NCBI RefSeq assembly: GCF_005887635.2
Contig: NZ_CP040818.1
Location: forward strand, 3,130,501-3,194,500
Source of the DNA: Paroceanicella profunda
Lineage (GTDB): Bacteria > Pseudomonadota > Alphaproteobacteria > Rhodobacterales > Rhodobacteraceae
Direction: 5' to 3'
DNA length: 64,000 nucleotides
Below, one piece after another: positions 49,447-60,763 of this stretch. A program made the position numbers and the translations under genes. The first letter of the stretch is position 1. Every line of letters starts with the position of its first letter. Below the pieces are notes generated by a model. It had not been told where the DNA came from. It saw only the letters and a program-made list of their open reading frames with translations, and searched no databases.

Positions 49447-50474
49447 AACGGAGCACCATTCTTCTCGGTGCCGCCGCCGTCGTCGTGATCGCGGCCGCCT
49501 CCTCGGTGTTCATCGTGGACGAGCGCGAGCAGGCGCTGGTGCTGCAGTTCGGCGAAGTCGTCGAGAAGCGCACGGATCCCGGCATCGGCTTCAAGATCCC
49601 GTTCATCCAGAACGTGGTGAAGTTCGACAAGCGCATCCTCGCGCTCGAAACCCGCGAGCTGGAGGTGACCCCGCTCGACGACCGTCGCCTGGTGGTGGAC
49701 GGGTTCGCGCGCTGGCGCATCATCAGCCCGGAGCGCTTCCGCCAGGCGGTGGGCAGCGAGGACGAGGCGATGGTCCGCCTGGAGCGCATCCTGAACGCCT
49801 CGCTGCGCCAGGAACTGGGCTCGGTCACCTCCAACGAGGTGCTGTCCTCGGACCGGCAGGCGCTGATGACCCGGATCCGCGACGTGGCCCGCACCTCCTC
49901 CGAGGGGCTGGGCGTGGAGATCATCGACGTGCGCATCCGCCGCGCCGACCTGCCCAAGCAGAACCTCTCCGCCACGTTCAACCGCATGAAGTCCGAGCGT
50001 GAGCGCGAGGCGGCGGACGAGCGGGCCCGGGGCCAGGAGGCGGCGCAGATCATCCGCGCCCAGGCGGACCGTACGGCCGTGGAAACCCTGTCGAAGGCGC
50101 GCAAGCAGTCGGAGATCATCCGCGGTGAGGCCGATGGCCAGCGCAACAAGATCTACGCCGATGCCTATGGCCGCGACCCCGAGTTCTACGCCTTCTACCG
50201 CTCGCTGGAGGCCTACACCAAGGCGCTGGATGCCGGGAAATCGACGATGGTGATGACGCCGGACAGCGAGTTCTTCGAGTACCTCCGCTCCGCCGGCGTG
50301 CCCACGCCGGGGCTGAACGGCATCGGGCTTGTCGACAGCGATGCGCCTGCGCCGCCGCCCGAGGCCGCCGCCGGTGCTCCGGCAGCCGATGCCCCCGCGA
50401 CCCCGGCGCCCGCGGCGTCCGGAATTCAGGCGCCCGTGGCGCCGGCAGACCAGGCTCCGGCTCCGTCCGAATGA
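49443..50474 (+). CDS. hflC: HflC subunit of the FtsH-modulating membrane complex
   Basis: A 343-residue partner of HflK. One N-terminal membrane helix (about 5-24), then an SPFH domain (VDEREQALVLQFGEV, DPGIGFKIPFIQNV) and a long charged helix (FNRMKSEREREAADERARGQE). It ends with YAFYRSLEAYTKAL, the family's C-terminal signature. About 50 extra C-terminal residues are Ala/Pro-rich and low in complexity, probably a disordered tail not shared by enterobacterial HflC. Translationally coupled to hflK. Confidence 0.94.
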   Translation: MKRSTILLGAAAVVVIAAASSVFIVDEREQALVLQFGEVVEKRTDPGIGFKIPFIQNVVKFDKRILALETRELEVTPLDDRRLVVDGFARWRIISPERFRQAVGSEDEAMVRLERILNASLRQELGSVTSNEVLSSDRQALMTRIRDVARTSSEGLGVEIIDVRIRRADLPKQNLSATFNRMKSEREREAADERARGQEAAQIIRAQADRTAVETLSKARKQSEIIRGEADGQRNKIYADAYGRDPEFYAFYRSLEAYTKALDAGKSTMVMTPDSEFFEYLRSAGVPTPGLNGIGLVDSDAPAPPPEAAAGAPAADAPATPAPAASGIQAPVAPADQAPAPSE

Positions 50475-50482
50475 GCCGCCCC

Positions 50483-50513
50483 CCGGAGGCCGCCGCGCGG
50501 CCTCCGGACCCTT
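50483..50513 (+). terminator. Stem-loop downstream of hflC
   Basis: An 11-bp stem, CCGGAGGCCGC with GCGGCCTCCGG and a 3-base loop (50483-50507), is followed by ACCCTTTC. It begins 8 bases after the hflC stop. The short T-tract makes it a modest terminator. Confidence 0.6.
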
Positions 50514-50749
50514 TCAGGACAGGCAGGCGGGGCAGAGGGGCAATTTGTCACGCCCGGCTCTCGATTGCTAACCTGATGGTGATCTATCATGATCACAAAT
50601 GCCTCGCATCGCACCTGCATTGGTGAGAAAGTCTGCCTCGAGCCTGAGGCTGACATCCGCCCCGCATCCGGGACGGACCGGCATCCCGACCCACGCGGCC
50701 GTCGCGTGCCAGGCCGGCCCCGGGCGGTGTTCGATAGAGGAGAAAGACC

Positions 50750-52733
<1,984 letters not shown>

Positions 52734-52775
52734 CCCACCGCCGGCCTGGGCGCGCGCCCGGCCACGCGAAGAATC

Positions 52776-52805
52776 GCGGCCTCTCCCCACCCGGGGAGAG
52801 GCCGC
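52776..52805. terminator. Stem-loop downstream of fdx
   Basis: A perfect 13-bp stem, GCGGCCTCTCCCC with GGGGAGAGGCCGC and a 4-base loop, sits 43 bases after the ferredoxin stop. It has no T-tract but is very stable. Confidence 0.7.
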
Positions 52806-53116
52806 TGTCATGTCCGGGGGGCGTCGGCCTGCCGGGGCTGCGGGCGGGACTTGCTGTCATCTCGGCTGCTCTCCGCCGTGCCCCGGGCGGCAAACCTTCA
52901 GCAGCGGCCCGCAGCCAGAGGTGCCCCGAGCCCACCCGCCTCATGGCGCTTGGCCGAGCGGGATGCCAGGCCGCGCCGGGCACTGCGCGCCGGCGATGTC
53001 ACTCCCCGCAACAATCACCCCGGCATTCAGGATACACCACCCCGCGCCATCGCCCCAGCGCCCACCAGAGGGCCAGATGCGGCCCTGAGCGCCGGCGGAG
53101 AGCCGGAGAGCTACCC

Positions 53117-53212
53117 GGAGAGGCGGAGAGGCGGAGAGGCGGAGAGGCGGAGAGGCGGAGAGGCGGAGAGGCGGAGAGGCGGAGAGGCGGAGAGGCGGAG
53201 AGGCGGAGAGGG
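53117..53212. repeat. 8-bp tandem repeat (GGAGAGGC)n
   Basis: Eleven perfect copies of GGAGAGGC (53117-53204) and one imperfect final copy. All purine on one strand except one C per unit. It lies in the spacer between fdx and the convergent purD, 76 bases beyond the purD stop. The perfect identity of the copies points to recent slippage expansion. Confidence 0.97.
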
Positions 53213-53287
53213 CCCTCGGCGCGGCGCCGGGGGCTGTCAACCCCGCCCGCGCGGGGGCTCTTCCGCGTCAGTGCCGGCCCGGGGCGG

Positions 53288-54559
53288 TCAGTCCCGGGTC
53301 AGCGCCCGCCAGCCGATGTCGCTGCGGCAGAAGCCGCCGGGCCAGTCGATGGCCTCCACGGCGCGGTAGGCGCGGGCGCGGGCCTCGGCCAGCGTGGGGC
53401 CCGTGGCGGTGACGTTCAGCACCCGGCCGCCGTTGGAGAGGATGGCGCCGCCCTCCGCCTTCGTGCCGGCGTGGAAGATGGTCACCCCCTCCACGGCATT
53501 CGCCGCGTCCAGCCCGCCGATCGCCTCGCCCTTCGCGTAGGCGCCGGGATAGCCTTCGGCCGCCATCACCACGGTGATCGCGGGGTCCTCCGCCCAGTCG
53601 ATGGCAAAGCCACCCAGCGTGCCGCGCGCGGCGGCGAGCAGGGCGTCGAGCATCCCGGCCCCGGCGCGCAGCATCAGCACCTGCGCCTCCGGGTCGCCGA
53701 AGCGGACGTTGTATTCCACCAGCCGCGGCCCCTCGGGGCCGATCATCAGCCCGGCGTAGAGCACCCCCTGGTAGGGCGTGCCGCGCCGGGCCATCTCCGC
53801 GATGCAGGGCTTCACGATCTCGTCGAGCGCGCGGCGCTCGATCTCGGGCGTCATCACCGGAGCGGGCGAATAGGCGCCCATGCCGCCGGTGTTCGGGCCC
53901 TCGTCGCCATCGAAGGCGCGCTTGTGGTCCTGCGCGCTGGCAAGCGGTAGCACGTCGGTGCCGTCGGTGAGCACGAAGAAGGAGGCTTCCTCGCCGGTCA
54001 TGAACTCCTCGATCACCACGGAGGCGCCGGCCGTGCCGAAGGCGCCGCCCAGCATGTCGGTGATCGCGGCCTCCGCCTCCTCCAGCGTCATGGCGACGAC
54101 CACGCCCTTGCCGGCGGCCAGGCCGTCGGCCTTGATCACGATCGGCGCGCCCTGCGCGCGCACGTAGGCGAGGGCGGCGGCTTCCTCGGTGAAGCGCGCC
54201 CAGGCGGCGGTCGGCGCGCCGCAGGCGTCGCAGATTTCCTTGGTGAAGGTCTTGGAGGCCTCGAGCTGGGCCGCCTCGCGCCCCGGCCCGAAGGTGAGGA
54301 GTCCGGCCGCGCGCAGCACGTCGGCCACGCCGGCGGCCAGCGGCGCCTCGGGCCCGATCACCACGAAGTCGATGCCGGCCTCGGCGCAGAAGTCGCGCAC
54401 CGCCGCGCCATCCTCCGCGTCCAGTGCCACGCACTGGGCCAGGCTGGCGATGCCGCCGTTGCCCGGCGCGCAATAGAGCTTGTCGCACAAGGCGTTGCGG
54501 CTGATCGCCCAGGCCAGCGCGTGCTCGCGCCCACCGCTGCCGAGAATGAGGATGTTCAC
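53288..54559 (-). CDS. purD: Phosphoribosylamine-glycine ligase
   Basis: An ATP-grasp enzyme of 423 residues catalysing the second step of purine synthesis. It begins MNILILGSGGREHALAWAI and has the family text APGNGGIASLAQ, IKADGLAAGKGVVVA, EGPNTGGMGAYSPAPV, YQGVLYAGLMI, and EYNVRFGDPEAQVLM. Divergent from xseA, with which it shares a 115-base spacer. purA at 42 kb is the other purine gene in the window. Confidence 0.97.
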   Translation of the reverse strand: MNILILGSGGREHALAWAISRNALCDKLYCAPGNGGIASLAQCVALDAEDGAAVRDFCAEAGIDFVVIGPEAPLAAGVADVLRAAGLLTFGPGREAAQLEASKTFTKEICDACGAPTAAWARFTEEAAALAYVRAQGAPIVIKADGLAAGKGVVVAMTLEEAEAAITDMLGGAFGTAGASVVIEEFMTGEEASFFVLTDGTDVLPLASAQDHKRAFDGDEGPNTGGMGAYSPAPVMTPEIERRALDEIVKPCIAEMARRGTPYQGVLYAGLMIGPEGPRLVEYNVRFGDPEAQVLMLRAGAGMLDALLAAARGTLGGFAIDWAEDPAITVVMAAEGYPGAYAKGEAIGGLDAANAVEGVTIFHAGTKAEGGAILSNGGRVLNVTATGPTLAEARARAYRAVEAIDWPGGFCRSDIGWRALTRD

Positions 54560-54674
54560 GCGAGAGCCCTCCGCTGGCCGTCTGAAGTCCTGCCGCCGTT
54601 CTAGGGAGGCGGCGGAGGCGTCGCAAGCGGAATGCGCCCTTTGGTTCGGCGTGGAAAGCCGCTATTCAGGGCGC

Positions 54675-56249
54675 ATGAGCGAGCTATTCGATGATGACGG
54701 CCCCGAGCCGGACAGCGCGGCGGGCAATGCGCCCGTCTTCAGTGTAACCGAACTGTCCGGCGCGGTGAAACGCGCCATCGAGGGCGGATTCGGCCATGTG
54801 CGGGTGCGGGGCGAGGTGGGGCGCGTGTCACGGCCCGCGTCGGGGCATCTGTACCTCGACCTGAAGGACGAGCGGGCGGTGCTCTCCTCGGTGATCTGGA
54901 AGGGCACGGCGCGCAGCCTCGCCACCCGGCCGGAGGAGGGCATGGAGGTGATCGCCACCGGGCGGCTCACCACCTTCCCGGGCCAGTCGCGCTACCAGCT
55001 CATCATCGAGAGCATCGCGCCCGCCGGACTGGGCGCGCTGATGGCCATGCTGGAGAAGCGCAAGGCGGCCCTGGGCGCCGAGGGGCTGTTCGACCCGGCC
55101 CGCAAGCGCCGCCCGCCCTACCTGCCGGAGGTGATCGGCGTGATCACCTCGCCCTCCGGCGCGGTGATCCGCGACATCCTGCACCGGCTGCGCGACAGGT
55201 TCCCGCGCAGGGTCCTGCTCTGGCCGGTGGTGGTGCAGGGCGAGCGCTGCGCCCCGGAAGTGGCCGCGGCCATCCACGGCTTCAACGCGCTGCCGCAGGG
55301 CGGGCCGATCCCGCGGCCGGACGTGCTCATCGTCGCGCGCGGGGGCGGCTCGGTGGAGGACCTCTGGGGCTTCAACGAGGAGATCGTGGTGCGTGCCGCC
55401 GCGGCGAGCGCCATTCCGCTCATCTCCGCCGTGGGCCATGAGACCGACACCACGCTGATCGATTTCGCCGCGGACCTGCGCGCGCCCACGCCCACCGCCG
55501 CGGCCGAGCTGGCCGTGCCGGTGCGCGCCGAGCTCATCGCCACGCTGGGCGCGGCGGAGGAGCGGCGCCGGCGCGCCCTCGCACGCCTGCTCGCAGAGCG
55601 CGGCCAGCGCCTGCGCGACCTCTCTCGCCTGTTGCCCCGGCCCGAGATGCTGGTGGCTGAGCGGGCCCAGCGGCTGGACGAGATGTCCGGGCGCCTGCCG
55701 CGCGCGCTGTCGGGCTTCACCCAGGGCAAGCGCCTGCAGCTGTCGCGCAGCCGGGCGGGGGAGTTCGGGCCGAGGCTGCTCACGCTCGCGCTCACCCGCA
55801 AGCGCAGCGAGCTGGGGCGCAGCAGCGCCGGGCGCTTCGGGGCGCATCTGCTGGGCGGGATGCTGCAGCGGCGGCAGGAGCGGCTGGGCAGTCTCGCCGG
55901 CCGGCTGAGCCCGGAGACCCTGCTGCGCCGGCGGGCCGATCTTGCCGAGCGGCTGGTGGAGCGCGGCACCCGTTTCGAGCGGGCCGGGCGCGAGCTGATG
56001 GCCCGCCGGCGCGAGCGGCTGGAGCGTGCGTCGCGCCTGCTGGAAACCCTGGGCTACCAGCGGACGCTGGAGCGGGGCTACGCGGTGGTGCGCGAGCCCG
56101 GAGGGGCTCTGGTTTCCGAGGCCGAGCGCGCGCGCCGCGCGCCCCTGCTGGAGCTGGAGTTCCGCGACGGCACGGTGACCGTGGGCACCGCGCGCCCCGG
56201 CGCGCCCCGGCGCAAGACCGACGAGGACCCGCAGGGCTCGCTCTTCTGA
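54675..56249 (+). CDS. xseA: Exodeoxyribonuclease VII large subunit
   Basis: A 524-residue catalytic subunit degrading single-stranded DNA, acting with XseB in repair and recombination. An N-terminal OB-fold (about 22-115, FSVTELSGAVKRAIEGGFGHVRVRGEV) is followed by the catalytic region (GVITSPSGAVIRDILHRL, RGGGSVEDLWGFNEE, SAVGHETDTTLIDFAAD). A long Arg/Leu-rich helical arm runs from about 300 to 470, longer than in E. coli. The ATG at 54675 matches the family. xseB is not adjacent. Confidence 0.95.
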   Translation: MSELFDDDGPEPDSAAGNAPVFSVTELSGAVKRAIEGGFGHVRVRGEVGRVSRPASGHLYLDLKDERAVLSSVIWKGTARSLATRPEEGMEVIATGRLTTFPGQSRYQLIIESIAPAGLGALMAMLEKRKAALGAEGLFDPARKRRPPYLPEVIGVITSPSGAVIRDILHRLRDRFPRRVLLWPVVVQGERCAPEVAAAIHGFNALPQGGPIPRPDVLIVARGGGSVEDLWGFNEEIVVRAAAASAIPLISAVGHETDTTLIDFAADLRAPTPTAAAELAVPVRAELIATLGAAEERRRRALARLLAERGQRLRDLSRLLPRPEMLVAERAQRLDEMSGRLPRALSGFTQGKRLQLSRSRAGEFGPRLLTLALTRKRSELGRSSAGRFGAHLLGGMLQRRQERLGSLAGRLSPETLLRRRADLAERLVERGTRFERAGRELMARRRERLERASRLLETLGYQRTLERGYAVVREPGGALVSEAERARRAPLLELEFRDGTVTVGTARPGAPRRKTDEDPQGSLF

Positions 56250-56251
56250 GG

Positions 56252-56650
56252 TCAGACCCCGATGCGCGGGCCGGGGCAGTTCAGCGGCCTGGCGTCACGG
56301 CCGCTCATGTGCAGTTCGCCCAACCCGTCCGGGTCCCGCTCCGAGCGCACGAAGATCTCGCCGTCACGCCGGATCACCTGCCAGCATTGCGCCGCGGGGT
56401 TGCCCTCATAGGTGAAGCACAGGGCGCCGTTCATCTCGAACCAGCGGCCTTCCTGGCAGGTGCCGGAGCCGTCCATCCAGCGGCTGCGGTTGCCCTTAAG
56501 GTATTGCTCGGCGCCGTAGAACTGCCCATCACGCTCGAAGTAAAGCGTGTAACCTTCGGCAATGGAACGGAAACCCTCCTCTCCCAGCGTTTCGTCGGCC
56601 AGGGCGGGAGCGGCGGCGCAGAGCAGCGCCGCGAGAGCCATGATCTTCAT
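56252..56650 (-). CDS. Small secreted four-cysteine protein (copy 2)
   Basis: A 132-residue protein with a signal peptide ending ALADE near 20 and cysteines at 65, 78, 89 and 125. Alignment by eye with the 138-residue protein at 58877-59293 shows YGxExY, SGxC, RW, GxxCFxY, then C and RRDGEI in the same order. The ATG overlaps the stop of the thioredoxin-domain gene (ATGA), so the genes are coupled. It resembles small periplasmic DUF995-like proteins in general style only. Function is unknown. Confidence 0.75.
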   Translation of the reverse strand: MKIMALAALLCAAAPALADETLGEEGFRSIAEGYTLYFERDGQFYGAEQYLKGNRSRWMDGSGTCQEGRWFEMNGALCFTYEGNPAAQCWQVIRRDGEIFVRSERDPDGLGELHMSGRDARPLNCPGPRIGV

Positions 56651-58872
56651 CGGATGCGGAACCGCAGGGTGACGGGCAGCAGGCAGACCGCCGCGTTGCA
56701 GGGCTGGAGCGACAGGGTGACCATCTCCTCCGGGTGATTGAGCGGCAGCGACAGCGTGCCGGTGTGCACCGGCACCGGGGCCGGCGTGTGCGGGTTCTCC
56801 CAGGGCTCCGGCGCGGGCCAGACGGTGGCAGCGCCCTCGAGCGCCGCCCCGGCGAGCCCCTCCGCGCCCGCCGCCGCCACGTGCCATCCCGGCGCGATGG
56901 TGACGATGAGCTTGTGCGCGCCGGTGGCGTGGAAGGTCTCCAGCCGTACGCGCAGGGCCCCGTCGGCGCAGACGCGCGTGGCGCCGGCCTCGCCGTCCGC
57001 GAGGATGCGCACCGCGGAGAGCGCCGTGGGCCAGACCGCAGGATAATCCGAGATCCGCGCGGAGAGCGCGTCGCGCAGCGCCTCGGCCCGGGCGCGCATC
57101 AGCGGCAGCGGCCGACGCAGCGCCAGCCGTGCGAGCAGTTCCAGCGCCGAGGATTCCCCGGACGGCACCGCGCCGTCCTCGGTCTCGTAGATCCGCGCGA
57201 AGGGGCCGGGGCCGAAGCCGCTGGCCAGCCGGCCGCGCCCGTCATCGAAGCGCGCGAGCATGGTGCTGGCCAGCGCCTCGGCGCGCTCCGCCCAGGCCTG
57301 CGTGCCCGTGGCATCGTGCAAGGCGAGGCAGGCGAGCCCGAGCCAGGCATAGTCCGACAGGAGCGCCGGCTCCTGCGCCCGGCCGCGGGCATGGATACGG
57401 CACAGCCCGTCCGGCCCGTCCAGCCGGGCGAACACCGCCTCGGCGGCGCGCACGGCCAGGGCGGCCCAGTGCGGGTTGTGGAACTCCAGCGCGGCCTCGG
57501 CCAGGGCCCGGATCATCAGGCCGTTCCAGCCGGCGATGACCTTTTCGTCGCGCAGGGGCCGGGCGCGGGCGGCGCGGTACTCATGCAACTGGCGCAGGAT
57601 CACCGGCAGCGCATCCGGGTCCCACAGGCCGGGGGGCACCTCCTCCTCGGGCACCAGATGCGCCACCGCACCGGCCTCCAGGGTGGGGGCGCGGTCGATC
57701 CCCAGCATGGCGATGGCCTTTTCCGCGAGATCGGGGTGCAGCAGCGCGCGCACCTGCTCCGGCGTCCAGGCGTAGAAGGCGCCTTCCTCCAGCCGGCCGT
57801 CGGGGGTGAGGGAATCCGCGTCCTCCGCGGCGTAGAAGGCACCGTCCGGCGCTGTCATCTCCGCTTCCAGGTAGCGCACGCAGCAGCCCGCCTCATGGCC
57901 GCCCCAATGCGCCACCTGGTGGAGCTCGGTGTAGCATCGCAGCAGAAGGGCCTGATTGTAGAGCATTTTCTCGAAATGCGGTGTGCGCCAGTTCACGTCC
58001 ACCGTGTAGCGGTGGAAGCCACCGCCGACCTGGTCGTGGATGCCGCCCTCGGCCATGGCCGAGAGCGTGCGGCGCGCGATGTCGAGGGCCTTGTCCGGGC
58101 CGCCGCGCCGCCAGTGGTCGAGCAGGAACAGCAGGAAGCCTTCCTGCGGGAACTGGGTGCCCTTGCTGAAGCCGCCGTCCTCCGGGTTGAACATCCGGGC
58201 CATGCGCTCGAAGGCCGCGTCCGGCGCGGTGACCAGCGGCACCGCCTCCTTGCGTTCGGAGGTGATGGCGGCGATGGCGTCCGACAGCCGGCCGGCGAGG
58301 CTGGTGAATTCCGCCCGCCCCGAGCTTTTCCAGCCGTTGGCGATGGCGCCAAGCACCTGGGCGAACTGCGGTTTCGGGAAATAGGTGCCGGTGTGGAACG
58401 GCCTGCCGTCGGGCAGCAGCCAGGCCGAGTTCGGCCAGCCGGCATGGCCGTTCTGCAGGCTGGTGGCGGCGATGTAGATCTGGTCGATGTCCGGCCGGCT
58501 CTCGCGGTCCAGCTTCACCGGCACGAAATGCGCGTTGAGGAGGGCGGCGATCTCCTCGTTGTCGAAGCTCTCCTCCTCCATCACATGGCACCAGTGGCAG
58601 GTGGCGTAACCGGCGGAGAGGAACACCGGCACGTCGCGGCGCGCGGCCTCGGCCAGCGCCGCCTCGCCCCAGGGCCACCAGTCCACCGGGTTGTGCGCGT
58701 GCTGGAGCAGGTAGGGCGAGGCCTCGCGGATCAGCCGGTTCACGTAGCGCGGCGCGTCGCCATCCATGAGATGGGTGCGCGGGCGGTGATCGGGGCCGAG
58801 GGCGGCGAAGGCCGCGGCCAGCTCGGCCTCGGTCTCGGGGCTGCGCTCGGCCTGCGGGGGGGCTTGTGTCAT
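56647..58872 (-). CDS. YyaL/Spermatogenesis-associated protein 20-like thioredoxin-domain protein
   Basis: A 741-residue protein. A thioredoxin-like domain (about 35-200) begins [20 protein letters not shown] and carries CHWCHVM (C92, C95). It is followed by a large (alpha/alpha)6-barrel-like region ([44 protein letters not shown]). The family is widespread and its role is not established; a redox function is suspected. No signal peptide. It lies in an operon between two paralogous secreted cysteine proteins, with a 4-base gap upstream and a 4-base overlap downstream. Confidence 0.9.
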   Translation of the reverse strand: MTQAPPQAERSPETEAELAAAFAALGPDHRPRTHLMDGDAPRYVNRLIREASPYLLQHAHNPVDWWPWGEAALAEAARRDVPVFLSAGYATCHWCHVMEEESFDNEEIAALLNAHFVPVKLDRESRPDIDQIYIAATSLQNGHAGWPNSAWLLPDGRPFHTGTYFPKPQFAQVLGAIANGWKSSGRAEFTSLAGRLSDAIAAITSERKEAVPLVTAPDAAFERMARMFNPEDGGFSKGTQFPQEGFLLFLLDHWRRGGPDKALDIARRTLSAMAEGGIHDQVGGGFHRYTVDVNWRTPHFEKMLYNQALLLRCYTELHQVAHWGGHEAGCCVRYLEAEMTAPDGAFYAAEDADSLTPDGRLEEGAFYAWTPEQVRALLHPDLAEKAIAMLGIDRAPTLEAGAVAHLVPEEEVPPGLWDPDALPVILRQLHEYRAARARPLRDEKVIAGWNGLMIRALAEAALEFHNPHWAALAVRAAEAVFARLDGPDGLCRIHARGRAQEPALLSDYAWLGLACLALHDATGTQAWAERAEALASTMLARFDDGRGRLASGFGPGPFARIYETEDGAVPSGESSALELLARLALRRPLPLMRARAEALRDALSARISDYPAVWPTALSAVRILADGEAGATRVCADGALRVRLETFHATGAHKLIVTIAPGWHVAAAGAEGLAGAALEGAATVWPAPEPWENPHTPAPVPVHTGTLSLPLNHPEEMVTLSLQPCNAAVCLLPVTLRFRIR

Positions 58873-58876
58873 CCGC

Positions 58877-59293
58877 TCAGCTCGTCAGGCCGGGGGTGCA
58901 GGTGAAGCTGGTCGGGGTGATGGATTTCACCAGCTGCTCCTGTTCGCTGCCCGGTTCGGAGTTCTGCGGGATGATGATGATCTCGCCGTCGCGGCGCACG
59001 TGCGCGAAGCAATGGGCCTTGTCGAAGAAGAAGCAGTATCGTCCGTCCGAATAGGTCCAGCGCGCGTTGGCGCAGACACCGGACGCGTGCTGGAAGGTGA
59101 CGGTATCCTGCCCCGGCCAGTAATACTCCCGGCCGAAATACGTTCCGTTTATGTAGTAGTAGACGGTTTTTCCCGTGGTCAGGCTGCGCCATTCCGCTTC
59201 CGGAATGGGGCTGTCCTGCGCCGCCGCCGCGAGGGGCGGAACGAGCGACGCGCCGAAGAGGGCCAGGGCGGCGAATGCCAGCGTACGGAACAT
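58877..59293 (-). CDS. Small secreted four-cysteine protein (copy 1)
   Basis: A 138-residue protein with a signal peptide ending AAAAQD near 26, and cysteines at 74, 87, 95 and 132. It shares the pattern YGREYY-like (FGREYY), SGVC, RW, GRYCFFF, CF and RRDGEI with the protein at 56252-56650, indicating paralogues. It opens the minus-strand operon, ending 4 bases before the thioredoxin-domain gene. The four cysteines likely form two disulfides in the periplasm. No function can be assigned. Confidence 0.75.
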   Translation of the reverse strand: MFRTLAFAALALFGASLVPPLAAAAQDSPIPEAEWRSLTTGKTVYYYINGTYFGREYYWPGQDTVTFQHASGVCANARWTYSDGRYCFFFDKAHCFAHVRRDGEIIIIPQNSEPGSEQEQLVKSITPTSFTCTPGLTS

Positions 59294-59449
59294 GCAGATC
59301 TCCCGGTGTTTGTGCTGAACTTAGGACCTGCGGTGCGCAGCGGCAAGCGAAGGCCCGGGATGCGCCCGCTTTTCCCTTTCGCTTTGCCGCGCCTGACGGT
59401 AGGGGAAGGGGGTCACGCAGCCGGACAGGAAGACGGAGAAGCCCGCCCG

Positions 59450-60679
59450 ATGTCGCTTTTCGGAAAGCTCAAGGACCGCCTGTTCAAGTCCTCGTCGAAG
59501 CTCGACGAAGGTCTTGACGCCATCCTCCAGGACGGAGGCACCGTCGAGCCCGCGGGGCAGGGCTCCGATCCCGGCCCGGCGTCTGGCGGGCCGGCGCCCG
59601 ACGTGCCGCCGCAGCACGGTGTTCCGCCTGCGCCTTCCGCATCGCCCGCGCCCGCCCCGACACCGGCGCCCGCCGTGACGCCTCCCGCCCCGACATCTCC
59701 CGCCGCGCGCCCAGCGCCGGCCGCACCCGTGCCCATCCCCGCGCCGCCGCCGGCGGCCCCGGCCGAGGCGCCGCGCCGCGGGCTGTTCTCGCGCATCACC
59801 GGGCGTGGCGGCGCCGCGGCCGCTCCCCAGGCGCAGGGCGTTCTGCGCCGCACGCTGGACGACGCGATGCTCGAGAGCCTGGAGGAGCTGCTCATCCAGT
59901 CGGACATGGGGGTGGAGACCGCGCTGCGCGTGGCCGCGAACATGGCCGAGGGCCGCTATGGCCGCAAGCTCTCGGGCGACGAGATCAAGCGCCTGCTGGC
60001 CGCCGAGGTGAGCCGCATTCTCGAACCCGTCGCCCGGCCGATGCCGCTCACCCCGCGCAAGCCCCAGGTGGTGCTGGTGGTGGGCGTGAACGGCTCGGGC
60101 AAGACCACGACCATCGGCAAGCTCGCCAGCCAGTTCCGCGCCGCCGGCAAGAGCGTGGTGATCGCCGCCGGCGACACGTTCCGCGCCGCGGCCGTCGAGC
60201 AGCTGCAGATCTGGGGCGAAAGGGCCGGGGTTCCGGTGATGACCGCGCCGGAGGGCTCCGACCCCGCCAGCCTCGCCTTCGACGCGATGACCCGGGCGGA
60301 GGCGGAGGGCGCCGACCTCCTGCTCATCGACACCGCCGGGCGGCTGCAGAACCGCACCGACCTGATGGAGGAGCTTGCGAAGATCATCCGCGTGATCCGC
60401 AAGAAGGACCCCTCCGCCCCGCACAACACGCTGCTGGTGCTCGACGCGACCACGGGGCAGAACGCGCTCAGCCAGGTGGAGATCTTCCGCAAGATCGCCG
60501 ATGTCTCCGGCCTGGTGATGACCAAGCTCGACGGCACCGCGAAGGGCGGCGTGCTGGTGGCGCTGGCGGACCGCTTCGGCCTGCCGATCCATGCCATCGG
60601 CGTGGGCGAGCAGATCGACGATCTCGCCCCCTTCGACCCGGAGGAGTTCGCCCGCGCGCTCACCGGCCTCGACGCGTGA
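59450..60679 (+). CDS. ftsY: Signal recognition particle receptor FtsY
   Basis: A 409-residue SRP GTPase that docks ribosome-SRP complexes at the membrane. The C-terminal NG domain (about 130-409) has P-loop GVNGSGKTTT at 212-221, DTFRAAAVEQL, DTAGRLQN and TKLDGTAKGG. The N-terminal A domain is unusual: residues 41-106 are almost entirely Pro and Ala rather than the acidic region of enterobacteria. The ATG at 59450 gives the basic amphipathic start MSLFGKLKDRLFKSSSKL. Confidence 0.95.
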   Translation: MSLFGKLKDRLFKSSSKLDEGLDAILQDGGTVEPAGQGSDPGPASGGPAPDVPPQHGVPPAPSASPAPAPTPAPAVTPPAPTSPAARPAPAAPVPIPAPPPAAPAEAPRRGLFSRITGRGGAAAAPQAQGVLRRTLDDAMLESLEELLIQSDMGVETALRVAANMAEGRYGRKLSGDEIKRLLAAEVSRILEPVARPMPLTPRKPQVVLVVGVNGSGKTTTIGKLASQFRAAGKSVVIAAGDTFRAAAVEQLQIWGERAGVPVMTAPEGSDPASLAFDAMTRAEAEGADLLLIDTAGRLQNRTDLMEELAKIIRVIRKKDPSAPHNTLLVLDATTGQNALSQVEIFRKIADVSGLVMTKLDGTAKGGVLVALADRFGLPIHAIGVGEQIDDLAPFDPEEFARALTGLDA

Positions 60680-60763
60680 CAGGCCCCGCGGCCGTCGCGC
60701 GCGGAACCGGCCGGGCGCACGGGCCCGGTGGAATGCCCCCCCTTTGACACTGGGAGACTGAAG

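Larger units (their letters stand above)
52734..53287. other. Spacer between fdx and purD
   Basis: Contains the fdx 3' hairpin and the 8-bp array listed separately. The remaining sequence (52806-53116 and 53213-53287) is GC-rich with no credible gene on either strand. Confidence 0.6.

Noticed and set aside
53117..53212. CRISPR array
   Set aside because: The units are contiguous 8-bp copies without spacers, and there are no cas genes.
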